A DNA stretch of 64,000 nucleotides from Simmondsia chinensis (GCA_018398585.1 JAGTTD010000011.1:31430164-31494163); one strand, 5' to 3'; positions 1 to 13,635 are shown, numbered from the stretch's first letter. The notes: generated from the sequence alone by a model not told the origin. Numbers and translations are program-made.

Positions 1-2086
<2,086 letters not shown>

Positions 2087-2349
2087 ATCGACACTGCACT
2101 ATGTCAGAGACATGAGCCTAGAATTCGTCGTATCGTCAGATATCTTATGACACCAATAAGTGTACGTGCTTATCCAAAAGAAAAAGAAAAGATCAATAAG
2201 TGAATGCGTCTGTGTTTTTTTCCCAGCTATGTGATGGAAATATTGAACTCCACGAGTGTAAAAAGGAGTATGTTTTTGTAACGTTATTTCCTATTTTGTT
2301 AAGGATAGTGATAAAGCATAATATAGAGGTGTATTTGTATTTGGAAACT

Positions 2350-2554
2350 AATGCAACCGGATCCTATTAGAACTCCGAAGTTAAGCGTGCTTGGGCGAGA
2401 ATAATACCAGGTTGGGTGACCTCTTAGGAAGTCCTCAGAAATAGCCTCTTGGCAGGGTTACACCCTAAAGAGGTAAAGCTGCGTACATCCACCCCTCCCA
2501 AACCCTGCTTATACGGGAGCTCTTAAGGCATTGGGTCTGTTGTTGTTGTTGTTG
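2350..2554 (+). mobile_element. 5S-rRNA-headed SINE, founding copy with target-site duplication
   Basis: The first 87 bases (2350-2436) match plant 5S rRNA from about nucleotide 22 to 107, including the A box, intermediate element and C box of the Pol III internal promoter. They run straight into an Au/TS-like SINE body (GCTGCGTACATCCACC motif) ending in (TTG)n. A perfect 14-bp direct repeat, tgtatttggaaact, lies at 2336-2349 and 2555-2568. It encloses head and body together, so the chimera moved as one unit. A Cassandra LTR is excluded by the TTG tail, the long TSD and the lack of TG...CA ends. Confidence 0.85.
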
Positions 2555-2568
2555 TGTATTTGGAAACT

Positions 2569-4227
2569 GTTGCTCAATAATATGAAACAATTTTAGGTGT
2601 CACTTATGATCTATGTGGTTCAATTTCTCTCTTATTGTACTTCTCCAAGGCTTAAAATGTGAGAGTACAGGCTGTTAGCAGTTCGCTTTATGGTTCGCGA
2701 AAGTTCAATGTCAAGCGCACTTGTTTGCCCAGATTGTGAAAGAATTGCTTTCAAAAGTATATTTTGCATAACTTCTTTGTTTTTTGTGTAAAAAGTGCTT
2801 TCTATAGAGATGTCTTTGTTTGAAAATCTTTATGTTTTTACTTCTATTTTTGTTTATTAAAAAAAAAAAAAAAAAAAAACCTATTTTTCTATTTCTACTT
2901 ATAAGTAAAAAGGCATCTATTATTTTTATTTAAAAGTACTTTCCTTATAGGCCAAACATCATAAAATCATGAAATAAGTATTCTTTTTGACAAACCTACT
3001 CTAAAATCATGAAATAAGTATTCTTTTTGGCAAACCTACTTTCTTTACCAGGAAAAATGTTTGGCTAAATAAGCCTAAGAGCTTGTTAACTATACGATAT
3101 TAGCTAGATAAGAGATCTGTAATGGCTCGAATAGCTCGTTTGGTTGACAATCATTTGATGCAAGATGATGATTTGTGAGTGCCAAGTTCTTACAAGCATC
3201 AATCATATAAATATCTCATCAAACTAAGTTCAAGCATAAGTTCAAAAATTTGTTTTAAGGCTCAACTTGAACTCAAAATTGGACCTATTAAATGTCTAAG
3301 AAAAATGAAATGAGAACCAAATATGGATCAATAATTTCAGCAGCCTTTGAGCCAAGGCATAACAAATGGCAGTTTGAATATGATACAATATGACCTTATA
3401 TTAATTCGAACCCAGCACATTTTCTCACATATTACTAATATTTGCCACATTCTACTCACGTATTAAGACAACTACAAACTGAACATATTTATTAGTTGCC
3501 TTACTATCATATTACAAAGATCAATCAGCCCTCGGGCTTCTTCGTGTTCAAAAAAAATATTACAAAGATCAAAGTCTCTTTCACCGAATTTCTCAAATTA
3601 TAAGGGTATTTGACCTCCAAAAAAAGGTGCTTTTAAATAAAAACATAAACTATTTTCTATGTTAAAGCAAATGCAAGAAAAGTAGTGCTTCAAAAAAAAA
3701 AGCAAAACCGAAAACTGAATTTTACCCCAATTCACATTATTTTTTACAAAAATGCTTCTAAGGAAAGTAAGTTTTTCACAACATGGTCAAACAAACCCTA
3801 AATCACGGTAGAGAAAATTTCGACTTGACTAGTTTGAACAATGCCCATTTCGGGGAACGAAATGAATCAAAACAATTGAACCAACTGGTCCATACAGAAC
3901 CATGGCTTAATGGGGGGAAAAAGAAAGAAGAGTTTCTCCAAGATTAATCCTCAAACAAAGCTTTGAATTATAAAGCTACTAGCCTAGGATTAACCAAAGA
4001 AAAAAAAAAGTGAACATAAAATTCCAAGGGTGGAATTAAAAGAGAGAACACATTACAAAAGGAATGTGACAAAAGAAACCATAAGGAGGGAGTACCTTCA
4101 TAATTCATTCATCAAAGTTGATCATAAAATAAAGTTCCAAAACAAGCAACTCGAATCGATCAAAGCGTAAATTGTTCATTAACCATAAAGACTCCAAAAG
4201 GCATTAGTCCAGTTGAAACAATCCGAT
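2569..4227. other. Intergenic region between CSY 3' end and PAC1 3' end
   Basis: No gene is seen. It contains a run of A at about 2860-2879 and the 40-bp tandem repeat listed separately. The convergent 3' ends of citrate synthase (+) and PAC1 (-) both terminate into this stretch. PAC1 3' UTR probably occupies its right edge. Confidence 0.5.
2962..3041. repeat. Two-copy 40-bp tandem repeat
   Basis: The segment starting aaaatcatgaaataag at 2963 recurs at 3003 with a 40-bp period and one clear mismatch (gaca versus ggca). It is a simple recent duplication. Confidence 0.85.
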
Positions 4228-4980
4228 TCAAGAGGTTTCAGCAGCAGGTTGAGTCAATCCAAACTTCACCAACAACTTACTCAAGGATTCGGGGGAGTGT
4301 ACCTGGTACTTCACCTTCCCAGAAGGCGTCAGAAAGACCTCGGCCAGTTCAAGCTTTTCAGAGGTCAGACTTGTGCTGTCCATCGTCTTGCTTAGAACCT
4401 TCAACGCGAGCTGAACCGCTTCTTCCCGGGACATCTCATCCTTGTAATCTTGCTTAAGCATGGACTGAGCTGCTTGATTGTTCGCCCCAATTGCTGTAGC
4501 TTTCCAGCCTCCATAGTTTCCACTCGGGTCGCTCATGTAAAGTTGGAAGCCGTAATTTTTGTCCCACCCAGCAAAGAGAAAAGAGACACCAAATGGGCGA
4601 AGCCCACCAAACTGGGTGTAGCCTTGCTTGGTGTCACATAGTGACTGGACCAACTGCTCAACCGGCATTGGCTCTTGGTATGCGAAAGTGTAACGCTGAG
4701 CTTGAACACGGGCTGTGTTGATGAGGATGTTGGCATCGGACATGATTCCCGCCACAGCACATGCGACATGGTCGTCAATCTTGTACATTTTCTCAGTTGA
4801 GGTGGATGTTTGAAGGAGTTTAGAGGTCACCTTTTTCTCACCCACTAAAACAACGCCATCTTTGGATAAAATCCCTATGGCACTCCCAGCGTTTCCGATG
4901 GCCTCCATGGCATACTCGACCTGGTATAGTCGACCTTCTGGGGAGAAGATGGTTGTACGGCTATCATACCTTCGAGACAT
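4228..4980 (-). CDS. PAC1: 20S proteasome subunit alpha type-4
   Basis: A single uninterrupted 250-residue reading frame, the usual plant length for this subunit. It is one of seven alpha subunits forming the outer rings of the 20S core, which gate substrate entry in cytosol and nucleus. The N-terminal proteasome alpha signature ([20 protein letters not shown], residues 5-24) is intact, and conserved blocks [16 protein letters not shown] and [14 protein letters not shown] follow. As expected for an alpha subunit there is no catalytic N-terminal threonine. The start is preceded in the transcript by an AG acceptor nine bases upstream, implying a spliced 5' leader. Nothing is broken. Identification as alpha4 rests on overall sequence; other alpha subunits differ in these blocks. 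Confidence 0.97.
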   Translation of the reverse strand: MSRRYDSRTTIFSPEGRLYQVEYAMEAIGNAGSAIGILSKDGVVLVGEKKVTSKLLQTSTSTEKMYKIDDHVACAVAGIMSDANILINTARVQAQRYTFAYQEPMPVEQLVQSLCDTKQGYTQFGGLRPFGVSFLFAGWDKNYGFQLYMSDPSGNYGGWKATAIGANNQAAQSMLKQDYKDEMSREEAVQLALKVLSKTMDSTSLTSEKLELAEVFLTPSGKVKYQVHSPESLSKLLVKFGLTQPAAETS

Positions 4981-4989
4981 GGTTAATAA

Positions 4990-6219
4990 CTAGACAAGAA
5001 AAAGACTAGGTTAATCATCGTAACAGCAGAGGAGGCCACACTGGTAAGTTGCTAGAGAGATACAACATAAAACATAAATAGCATATAATGCCTGGGTAAT
5101 GTCAGCTATTATCAGTTAAATTATAGATGCTGTAGCATAAAAACAAAAATCTTATCAGACGTCTCGTATACTCTGGATTAAACATAGAGAAAACCATTTT
5201 CCAAATTTTAATGCTTTCAGAGATGAGGTTGCCAATATGTCACTCACATGGAAGAGTATACATTGATGAAATTTGGGATTACTGAATAATGGAATATAAC
5301 TCTTTTAGTACATAAAGCACAGTTGGAGAGAGGGGATTTGATCTGTTGTCTTGTCCTATACCTCACTCAACCTTGCTTGGGTTTCACCACTAGACCAAGG
5401 CTGCACTAGCTTTTGGTAAGTATGTGAGGCAGGAGAATGATACATCTAAAACAATGAAAAGTGGCTAAATTTCTGTCTCCAAGGTTTAGCTAGGGTTGAT
5501 AGTAGAAATTAGGTGGAGGGGGAATTGAGGGAGAATAGTAGGGGAGAAGGAAATTTAGATCAACATTCATCTATTGATTCATGCCCATACAACCCTAATG
5601 CTGATTTTATACTAAAATTAGAGAAGAGGGGCCACTCACGTTTCCTACGCGTTAAGATCTCTTGTTCTAAATCTTCAACCTCAATAGTATTTTAGTATTG
5701 GTTTTTTGTCTAAAATCAAGTGTTCATATAAGAGATTGTTGCACTAAGCCCATCAATAAGCAATGCACACAATTCAAAACTCAGTTCAAACCACAGAATT
5801 AAGCCTACAAAAACACGTTAGCAAACTGAGTAACATCACAGAGAAACGACCAAGATTTCACAAGCTGATCCACTATTATACCTCATCCGATTAGCCCGAT
5901 GCTCAGAATCCATAAAATTTTAGATTTTTCGATGGATTATAACACCAATAGAAAATCTAACACGAGGAATAATAAGAAAAGCACTAAAAAACAAGAAAAG
6001 AGTTCCGAAATCACAAAACGAAGAAACAAACAACAATCTCCATCAGACATCGGCGAACAAAATCCAAAATCATAAACTTAACAGGTTCAATCAATCGTAA
6101 AATTAACAAACAAAAACATGATACAAAACCCTAGATCCTAATCCACCATAACTTCGATTCGAAATTTGAAGAAGTAGAAGAAAGATTGGAGTTTTAACAC
6201 TGGGAGGAAGAGCGGTTAC
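4990..6219 (-). other. PAC1: Intron in the PAC1 5' leader
   Basis: On the minus strand a CAGCAG|gtaaccg donor (exon edge 6220) pairs with a tgtctag acceptor (4990-4991) just before the start codon. That makes a 1230-bp leader intron and leaves the coding region intronless. A leader intron is common in constitutive plant genes and often raises expression; that role here is inference. The first exon should lie near 6220-6270. Confidence 0.7.
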
Positions 6220-6356
6220 CTGCTGCGATTGGGCTTTGGCTTCGTCCGCAAGGTAGTTCCTTTAAACTGAAATGGAAATTCGGAAATTCGATCTCTCTCT
6301 TCTTCCTTTATATTGTGGGTACTTTTCTTGTGGAGCAATACTCCATGTTACAAGTA

Positions 6357-7295
6357 GGGTGGGGTGTAAACCAACAAAACGTTGGATGAACTACTTACGT
6401 TCGAAATCGATTAGAGTTTGTTTGTGTCCATTAGGAGAGTACGAACAGGGGGTGTTCGGCTTGCTAATGTTCACGAACAGTTTGATAAGGGTTCGATAAA
6501 AGCTCTTTAAGGGGCTCATTATGAGTTCGATAACAGTTGGTATTAGTTCAAAAATGGTTCGATAATAACTTCAAAAGCTCGGCTCGTTAATGAGCTCGAC
6601 TCGATTGCAAGCTTGGCCCGGTTTTAAACTCGATTGGGCTCGATAATGAGCTCCACTTGACTCGATAACAAGTTCGACTCGACTCAATAACGAGTTCGAC
6701 TCAGCTCGACAAGCCTAACAAGCCGAGCCGAGCCAAGTATTAAACACAGTATATTCTTAACCAACCGAGTTCGAACAAGGGTTAGAATGCTCGATAAGCC
6801 ATATTGAACTCAAGCTCGAACAAGGGGGTGCTCAGCTTGACTCGGCTCGTTTACACCCCCATGTATTTGAGCTGAGCCAACCCCGAGTCTGAGCTTATCA
6901 GGCTCGAGGCTCGGCTCGTTAACATTAAGCTCTGTTCAGGCTCAACTCGAAGCTCGCCGAGCTCAAGAAGTTCAGGCTTGAGCTTGGCTCGTCAAAAGCT
7001 CAACAAACTTCAAATTAAACTTGCAATATTTCGACTCATTTAAGCTCGATATAGGCTCGTCTAAGCTCGAACTCAGCTCATTTACGCTCCAATTTGGCTT
7101 CATTGAGTAATATTTAAGCAAATATATAATACCAAAAAATGCTCGCTTAGGCTCATTTAGGCTCGTGAGCTTACAACCTCGAGCTTCACTAGACTTGGGC
7201 TTGGCTCAATAAGCTAAACGAGCTAGCTCGGTTCAGCTTGAGCTCAAAGTGAGCTGAGCTTTTTGAGTTGTATGACGAGCTTGTTTACACCCTTA
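6357..7295. repeat. GCTCGA-rich TIR element(s), probably two adjacent copies
   Basis: Dense degenerate GCTCGA/GAGCTC motifs fill this interval. An end motif CTCGTTTACACCCCC occurs at about 6846-6860 and TTGTTTACACCCTTA at about 7281-7295, the inverse of the TAGGGTGTAAA-type start of this family. Related copies lie at about 16503, 19311 and 45599. Only the last has clean ends. This is non-autonomous, with no coding capacity. Confidence 0.65.
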
Positions 7296-8241
7296 GGCAC
7301 TATGTTTAAAAAAGAAAGAGAATTCTCGGCTTAAATGTCAATTGATTATTTATTGTTGACATTTTAATATATAGACAATGAATTATTATAATGTTTAAAA
7401 ATTTATCACATAGGTGTTTTATTAGGTTAAAGCCATTGAACTTTTGTTAATACTATGAAATTTTAATCTAAAAATGTTGATATAATATATAATTATAAAT
7501 ATGTACGCACTATAATTATGCATGTTTTCAACAAAAATTTGATAATATTGTGATACTTCTAATAAAAAAAAATTGAATAAAATATTTATTTTATACCATA
7601 CAGACTATAATTTAGATTATTTATTAAATATATTCAAATTTTTGGATAAAAAATGATTTCGTAAAATTTATAAACTAAAATATAAGTTTGATTTGAATAA
7701 ATCAAATCTCATGGTACTAACATATAATTTACCATTCTATTTATATATTAGAAACATATACTAAAAGTATGGTCTAATATATTTTAGAAAAGAATGTGGT
7801 TTTGAACTTTTCTTTTTTAATTATATTCTCTTTCTTGTTATATATATATATATATATATATATATAAGATGATGTGTCATTTTAATTTTTTTTCCTCAAA
7901 CTGATGTCATTTTGTAGTATTTGGTGTCATACCAAAAGTATTTGAGCATTCAATATACAGAACATAGAGCTAATCAATTAAAAAGAAATAGTTACTTTAT
8001 ACTTTTTTTTTTTTTTATCCAAGTATGTCATTATTGTAAATATTGGTGGGTTTAATTGCTCATAAGATTTAATTGATTTTATACCGATACATGACTTATG
8101 TTATGTAGACCCACATATGAATTCTACAACTTAGAACTGGTGGATGGTAAAAATTAACAAAACAATTGTGATCCGGACTGTATTTGGCATCAACAGTCAA
8201 TGGTAAACTATAGGCTAATAGCTGATGGCACTTAACAATAG
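7296..8241. other. AT-rich intergenic stretch
   Basis: No gene is seen. It is very AT-rich and includes a (TA)n microsatellite at about 7838-7866. Confidence 0.5.
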
Positions 8242-8276
8242 ACAATTGATCTTAGCCAAAAGGCCGAGAATGGTAT
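8242..8276 (-). pseudogene. U2 snRNA 5'-end fragment
   Basis: On the minus strand these 35 bases match the 5' end of U2 snRNA (core CTCGGCCTTTTGGCTAAGAT) with about two differences. Similarity stops after the ATCAATTGT segment, so the stem-loops, branch-site region context and Sm site are missing. I see neither the plant upstream sequence element nor a correctly spaced TATA box. It is therefore a truncated copy, not a functional gene. Confidence 0.75.
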
Positions 8277-8539
8277 AACCGTATTCATTTGATTCCACAC
8301 TTCTGAGTACATTCAAACAAGTTGTGAATCTCTCTCACATTTGGAAAACAAAAAACAACTATGTTTTAAAAACGATTTCTTTTTATGGTTTTCAATTTCA
8401 GTCGAACTTAGACATATAAACAGAAAACAAAAAAAAATCAAAAAGCAGAAAAAAATTGTTTCCAAAACCGAGCAATAATAATTTCTCAAAAACCAAAAGA
8501 TAAAACATGAGTAAAATGCAACAGTTCAAATTCATAAAC

Positions 8540-11394
8540 TCATAGGATGCGTTCCAACTCTTCAACAACATTTCTTACTGCTGCATTGCCATTTCTATAC
8601 CAATAAACCTCTTAACTTACAACGAGGATCATACCGAAAATAATATACTACCGCAACAATAAATGAATTCAAGAGAGTCGAAAACTTTGAAACTGGAAAA
8701 GTAATTTATGTCATACTTCAAAGAATCGATGTCAAGTTAACGATCGAACCTGCATTGTTGGAACAATGAGATTCCACCTTCCTTTTGAAGCTTGTATCTG
8801 AACCAGATCATCCTTGCAATTCGCAGGGTATGGCTCCAGGATGCTTTTCACTATCTGGTGAACTTTGAAGATGAAACCGAGTCGCTTTTTATTGATCCCG
8901 GTGGCTTCATAGTTGAGCTGATGATAAGAGACCATGAGGAAGAGATGAGAAGCATATTTTGGGTATGGATGTGATGTAGCGCAGTATTAGTTAGTCTAGT
9001 TTTCTTTTATCTTATCTAATTCAATATTATCATAGGATTCAGCTTTTACTACAAATAGAGTTTTGAAATTCATTAGTTTTTATTTTTGGAACAAATAAAT
9101 TGAGTTTTACTTTTGAGTAGTAAGTTGTGCTATATCAAGATGGCATTTTGTTTTGCTAAGAGAGGAATATTTCTCCGGAGAATACTGTGAAATTTCACTG
9201 AGGCCTTAGGGTTGACTCATGGAATTCACGTATACATAAGGTTCACTTATAAGGCTAAGTGAGGTTCCATCATAAAATCAATTGGTGTTAGATGGATTAA
9301 CCTCCAAGGCTTATATGTTCATTGTTTCTCTCTTACAACTCCTATACAGGATTTCTTATCAGAATCACATATAGAGTGCTTAACAAATACTTCCTCTCGA
9401 CGTATTAACCAAAAGGAATTCTTGTTCAGAGCAATGTAAAACGACCTACTCTCTCCTAGAGAAGAAGACGGTTCTCCTGTATGCAGAAAGATATTTTCAA
9501 TTTGAACTACTCATTTATATAAGCGAACAATGAGAGTAGAAGAAGACTTCCTCCCGACCAAACGAAAGCTCACCTTTGATGCGGTACAATGTTAGTTTTC
9601 TTCATAGCCACATGATTTCTGATCTCCGGACTGTCAGATGGGTACAAGAAAGAGTAAAGACATTGTTAATACTCCATTAACTTAAATTATAAAAGCAAAA
9701 AATAACATTAGTACTGGCAATTATCATGTAAAGAGATGTTCTCAAGTTATGAGACAACCTTTCTTTTGTCTTATTTCTATTATTTATGTGCATAACCGAA
9801 CAACTACAAACATGGAGGAGAAAACATTGTGCTTCATGGAGGGGAAAATATTTTCCTCCATAATCTCACGTCTTATTTCTCACTAAAACATCAACTTTCA
9901 AGCATGAACGTCATACGAATTTGTAGTATGAAACCATTTTCTTTAGAGTTAAAGGTGCTGGTATAGTGGTTTGTCTCCTTCAAAGAACATCACACTCTTC
10001 TCATAAGTGTTGGTTTCCGTCTTCGAGGAAATATGTTGTACTCCTTACAACAACAACAATAACAGTCCCAATGCTTCAAGGGCTCCCACATAAGCAGGGT
10101 TTGGAAGGTAGATGTACGCAACCTTCCGGCTATGTTGTACTCTTTACAAATGTAAAAAAAAACCATTTTCTTTAACTAGAAAAGAGGAAAGTTTTAAGGA
10201 GCAGCGAATATCTAACGATTGAAAATATTTGGTGAAGATAATTTTATGCAAGGAAAATGTTTTCCTCTGACCTAGACGAAGCCTTAGCTTTAAGTAAAAT
10301 ACCAAATATTCTCACGGAGGTACAAGAATATATTTGTAATGGTCAGAAATACTACCTATTGAAGTAATCAACGTTGGCCTTCTGCATCAAGTTGCTCCTC
10401 ACATTGGAAAAACTGTTTGCAACTCCAAATCCTACACATGAATTACAAGATCAAGCACCAAACACACAAAACGATCAGACGATCATCGATTTTTCAGTAC
10501 GGGGAAAGATTGATTAATTGTTTGAACTACCATGGAATAGCAAAATGTTTACCTCCATGAAAACTTTGCTTCTTGGATGCTGGTGGAACCTTTTGAACAA
10601 CTTGGATCTGCCAACTTTGTTTTCCTATGTCAGTATAAAAGTAGAATCAAATCATAGGCAAAGTCAATTGAACTAAACATACCAAAAAATACAACTATGT
10701 ATTCAGTCATTGGGGCATAAATTTTTTGGGTAATCGAGGGTGTCTAAGCTAGCTTCTGTAGACCTCAAGTAATCCCCGTGTTATATGCGCTACCCACTTG
10801 AAAGTTTCCCTACTTAAAACAGGGTAAGTTGGGGCTTGCAGACCCATTGGGTAGCCTAGAGGAACTGTTTGCATCTGTTGTGTTGTATTTCGAATTGTTT
10901 TAGTCCGGATTTCGAAGAGGAGGTGTGGACCTCGTTTATTGGGTCGGGGTAGTGTACCCAATACTTTTAAGGTGTCCCGGCGTTTCTATCTCTCTATATA
11001 TCATTGTAGCTTTTGCCCAAAGGAATAGAGAGAGAGAATGAGAGAATTGCTTGTAATCCTCCAATGCCAAAATTGGTGGCTTCAATGCCAAACTTTGCCT
11101 CATAAAACTTCTTCCATAGTTTATCGGTAACCGGGCTTAAATCCTTGCCCTGCAAGAATTTCAGAACATTACAAAATGCATGATTCGGAGAAGCCGAACA
11201 GGAAAAACTGTATAGGAACTCCAATTTACCACTGTTGCAGTCTCAATATGCACCAATTCATCAACTGTGCAATGTGGTAAAATGCGCTCAAGAAGATGGT
11301 CATCAGTTTCTCCAACGTCTCCAATATATCTAACATTGTCTATTGCACTCTGAACGCATACATCAACCAAAGATGGAGCTTTTCCAGCTGTCAT
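8540..11394 (-). CDS. ELOA: Elongin-A-like protein, internal exon apparently missing
   Basis: Minus-strand exons are 11230-11394, 11051-11149, 10553-10624, 10356-10431, 9574-9630 and 8540-8594 (stop TGA). Elongin A is the transcription-elongation subunit of Elongin ABC and can act as a CUL3/CUL5-type ligase adaptor in other eukaryotes. Residues 8-17 (SLVDVCVQSA) form a BC-box for Elongin C. The LLERILPHC stretch (34-42) begins the F-box-like region. The second exon carries LSPVTDKLWKKFYEAKFG. Later exons carry KQSWQIQVVQKVPPASKK, SNVRSNLMQKA and an EIRNHVAMKKT block. The family's FKWRxLYEAK exon is not found between 10625 and 11050, where a repeat-like insertion lies. Exon 2 (phase 0) joined to exon 10624 (needs one base) would shift frame. 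It may be a pseudogene or have an unrecognised exon. Exon 2 also needs a GC donor. Confidence 0.7.
8749..8955 (-). other. Unassigned exon-like open stretch inside the last Elongin A intron
   Basis: The minus strand is open for about 68 codons and ends in CCAACAATGCAG|gttcg, a plausible donor. I do not recognise the peptide (it contains KVHQIVKSILEPYP and QIQASKGRWNLIVP). The flanking Elongin exons join in phase without it, so it would be an alternative exon, a gene fragment or a chance frame. The plus strand is also open here, which weakens the case. Confidence 0.2.
10050..10130 (-). mobile_element. 5'-truncated SINE (TTG-tail family)
   Basis: The tail reads caacaacaac on the plus strand, followed by the inverted AGTG...GGGCTCCC...GTACGCA body. 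An 18-bp target-site duplication with one mismatch, tatgttgtactccttaca (10032-10049) and tatgttgtactctttaca (10131-10148), flanks it. The copy is 81 bp and lacks the 5S head. It lies in an intron of the Elongin-like gene. Confidence 0.85.
10690..10990 (-). repeat. Repeat-like insertion in place of an Elongin A exon
   Basis: This GC-richer block has a composition unlike the flanking intron and contains no Elongin exon. The phrases CCCAATGGGTCTGCAAGCCCC and GGGGATTACTTGAGGTCTAC on the minus strand look like dispersed plant repeat sequence, but I cannot name the family or find clear ends. Confidence 0.4.
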
Positions 11395-11877
11395 TTTGCT
11401 GCCAGTGATGTGGGTGTAGCTTGATCTCGTGTGGCCTGATTCTTGACGCCTGCATTGATAACAAGAACTTCACAATCAATCACCGTTAGAAGTACAGTAT
11501 ACCGGAGAAGAGAAGAGCAGATACTCTTCTAATTCTTCCTTCTTTTGGGGATATGGAATGATAAGAGAAAAATATACTAGAACTTCGATTTTTTGGGGGG
11601 GGGGGAGTTAATTCAGTTTGATGAATATGATCCTGAATTTTTTGCTGAAAATTAATGCTTACATATTCAACAAAGAAAATCTCACTTTGAGAAGCTAGAC
11701 TAGACATATTATATCATGCTGGTTGGGATGATTGGAATGAACAATAATATCAAATACAGTGTAAGTTCACAAATTGACTATTTTTAATTATCCCTCTAGG
11801 CTACTCCGACCATTGTCAAGCAGAGAACTAGAACTACGACGAAAAGAAAGGATGTAGAATTTCATGAAAATGCAACG

Positions 11878-11985
11878 GGTTGGCTCAAGTAGTTACAGAC
11901 ACTTGGGCTGAGCATCTCGTAGACACTTGGGCTGAGCATCTCGTAGTGCTAGGATTGGGACTTTGAGCCCTCCCAGTACAAACAA
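11878..11985 (+). mobile_element. tRNA-like SINE head with internal duplication
   Basis: TTGGCTCAAGTAGTTA resembles a Pol III A box and the GATTGGGACTTTGAGCCC segment a decayed B box. Between them the unit agacacttgggctgagcatc plus four bases is present twice in tandem (about 11897-11944). Ends and tail are not clear, so the element borders are approximate. Confidence 0.45.
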
Positions 11986-12813
11986 ATTCTTGGGACCACC
12001 TATTGGGAGCCCCAACTTATTTGGTGCATGTAACAGAACTTTCAAATTAGGGATGCATGCAATCTAGGATGACTTGACGCGCGTTTAAGCTATCCTGAGT
12101 ACCCTTGGTTACCAGAAAACGGAAGTAGAAATTCACAGATTGCATGCTTTGAAATATTAAGACATAAAGTTGGTATATATTATAGATGTTATTTTTAGGG
12201 TAAAAATTATTATTCTAGAGCAATGATGTGACTTGTAATAAATAATAACCACAAATTTTCACAAAGTTACTCGGGTATCAATATTTTTGCCTTAACAATA
12301 ACCTTGTCCTCTATTATAAGGAGAAGATCCATGAAATCACAGCAACTTTGTAATGAAATTGTATCATATTTTTCCCAGGGGAAACAAAATCCTCCGTTTA
12401 AATTTAGCATGAAATAATTAAATATAAGAGGAAAAAATCAAGAATTTCCATATCACCTATAATCCAATACTAAAATGCAGCCGCGCTTTCTCTTTCTTTA
12501 CAATTAAAAACTCTCAATTAATTTTTTTTATCAAAAAAGAAATAATTTAATTAAAAAAAAAAGAATGCATAAAGTTAAGTACAATAATATCTCCTCAAAA
12601 ATACATACAACTATGCTAATAATCAGATAAAACTATGTTTGCAATATTGAAGGATAATAAAAGATATCAAGAGATACTAGTGAATAATTATGGTTGAGGA
12701 AAGTATTTATACTTTCACCTTCTCGCCCCTTCTCTGATAATAAGATTGAGGCTACTTATGCCATATAAATAGAGCCATTGTACTTGTTCATCCAATAATA
12801 ACAATTATAGACT

Positions 12814-13047
12814 TTCACATGGTATAAGAGCCTTATTGACCAAAAGATCACGAGTTCGAATCTCATCAACCCTCACTTTCAATATTGAAAACAATGGAAG
12901 CATAAGGTATAAAGTGAGCCTGTGCATTATCCACTCCTTAAGTCGAATTAGCATTCGCTTGAGGAGACATGTTACTGTTTGAGTGTAAAACTATTCATGA
13001 ATCTTCACCCATCAGCCTAAGCTTTTGGGATAGATGATTCTTTAACA
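12814..13047 (+). mobile_element. TRIM/SMART-like LTR element, 5' LTR largely lost
   Basis: A primer-binding site TGGTATAAGAGCC (12820-12832), complementary to initiator tRNA-Met with one change, is followed by the same short internal region as the 58.6-kb element and by a 3' LTR (12970-13047). Only the last few bases of the 5' LTR remain before the PBS. Confidence 0.65.
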
Positions 13048-13247
13048 GGCGAAGCCGCCAAAACTCTTTGTCCAACCAACTCCTAAGAATACCACTTTAA
13101 TTTCTGCCACAGAACAAATCAAAGTGACGCTTTAAGCACTAAATTTTTTTAATTTTTTTTTTGATAAATACTAAAAATTAATAGCTAAAGGGTAAAATTC
13201 ATTGATGATTTAACTGATATCCACTAATAACAAGCGAATACAATTTA

Positions 13248-13635
13248 GGGTTATTTACGCCAAAGATTCCTATACTTTGCGCATTGTGTCGATTTGATCT
13301 TTGTACTTTCAATTGTGTTAATTTAATCCCTGAACAATTCAAAATGTGTCAATTCAGTCATTTGATCAAATTTAAGTTAAGTTAATGTTATAATTTTGAA
13401 TGGAAAAATTATGTTAGATGCAAACAACTTATTGTAAATTCATCCGTTTACTCAATTTAACCGAATTCGAGACCGAATAAATAAAAATTTTATTAAAAAA
13501 CTTAACATAAAATTTTCTATAAGGATCGAATTGACACATTTTGAATTGTACAAGGATTAAATTGACACAATTAAAAATACAATGATTAAATTAACATAAT
13601 AGACAAAGCATATGAACTTTTAGCATAAATAACCC
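13248..13635. mobile_element. MITE family A copy with 9-bp TSD
   Basis: Ends are gggttatttacgcc and the inverse gcataaataaccc. Sub-terminal motifs of the GTGTCAATTTAGTCC type recur in both arms. The flanks tacaattta and tatgattta form a 9-bp duplication with two differences, suggesting a Mutator-like origin. No coding capacity. Confidence 0.65.

Noticed and set aside
2350..2436. A functional 5S rRNA gene
   Set aside because: The first about 21 bases and the 3' end are missing and it is fused to a SINE body inside a TSD.
2350..2554. Cassandra TRIM LTR
   Set aside because: No TG...CA ends, no 5-bp TSD, no PBS; instead a TTG tail and a 14-bp TSD.
4213..4778. Frames overlapping PAC1 on the other strand or frame
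   Set aside because: Shadows of a conserved 250-residue protein.
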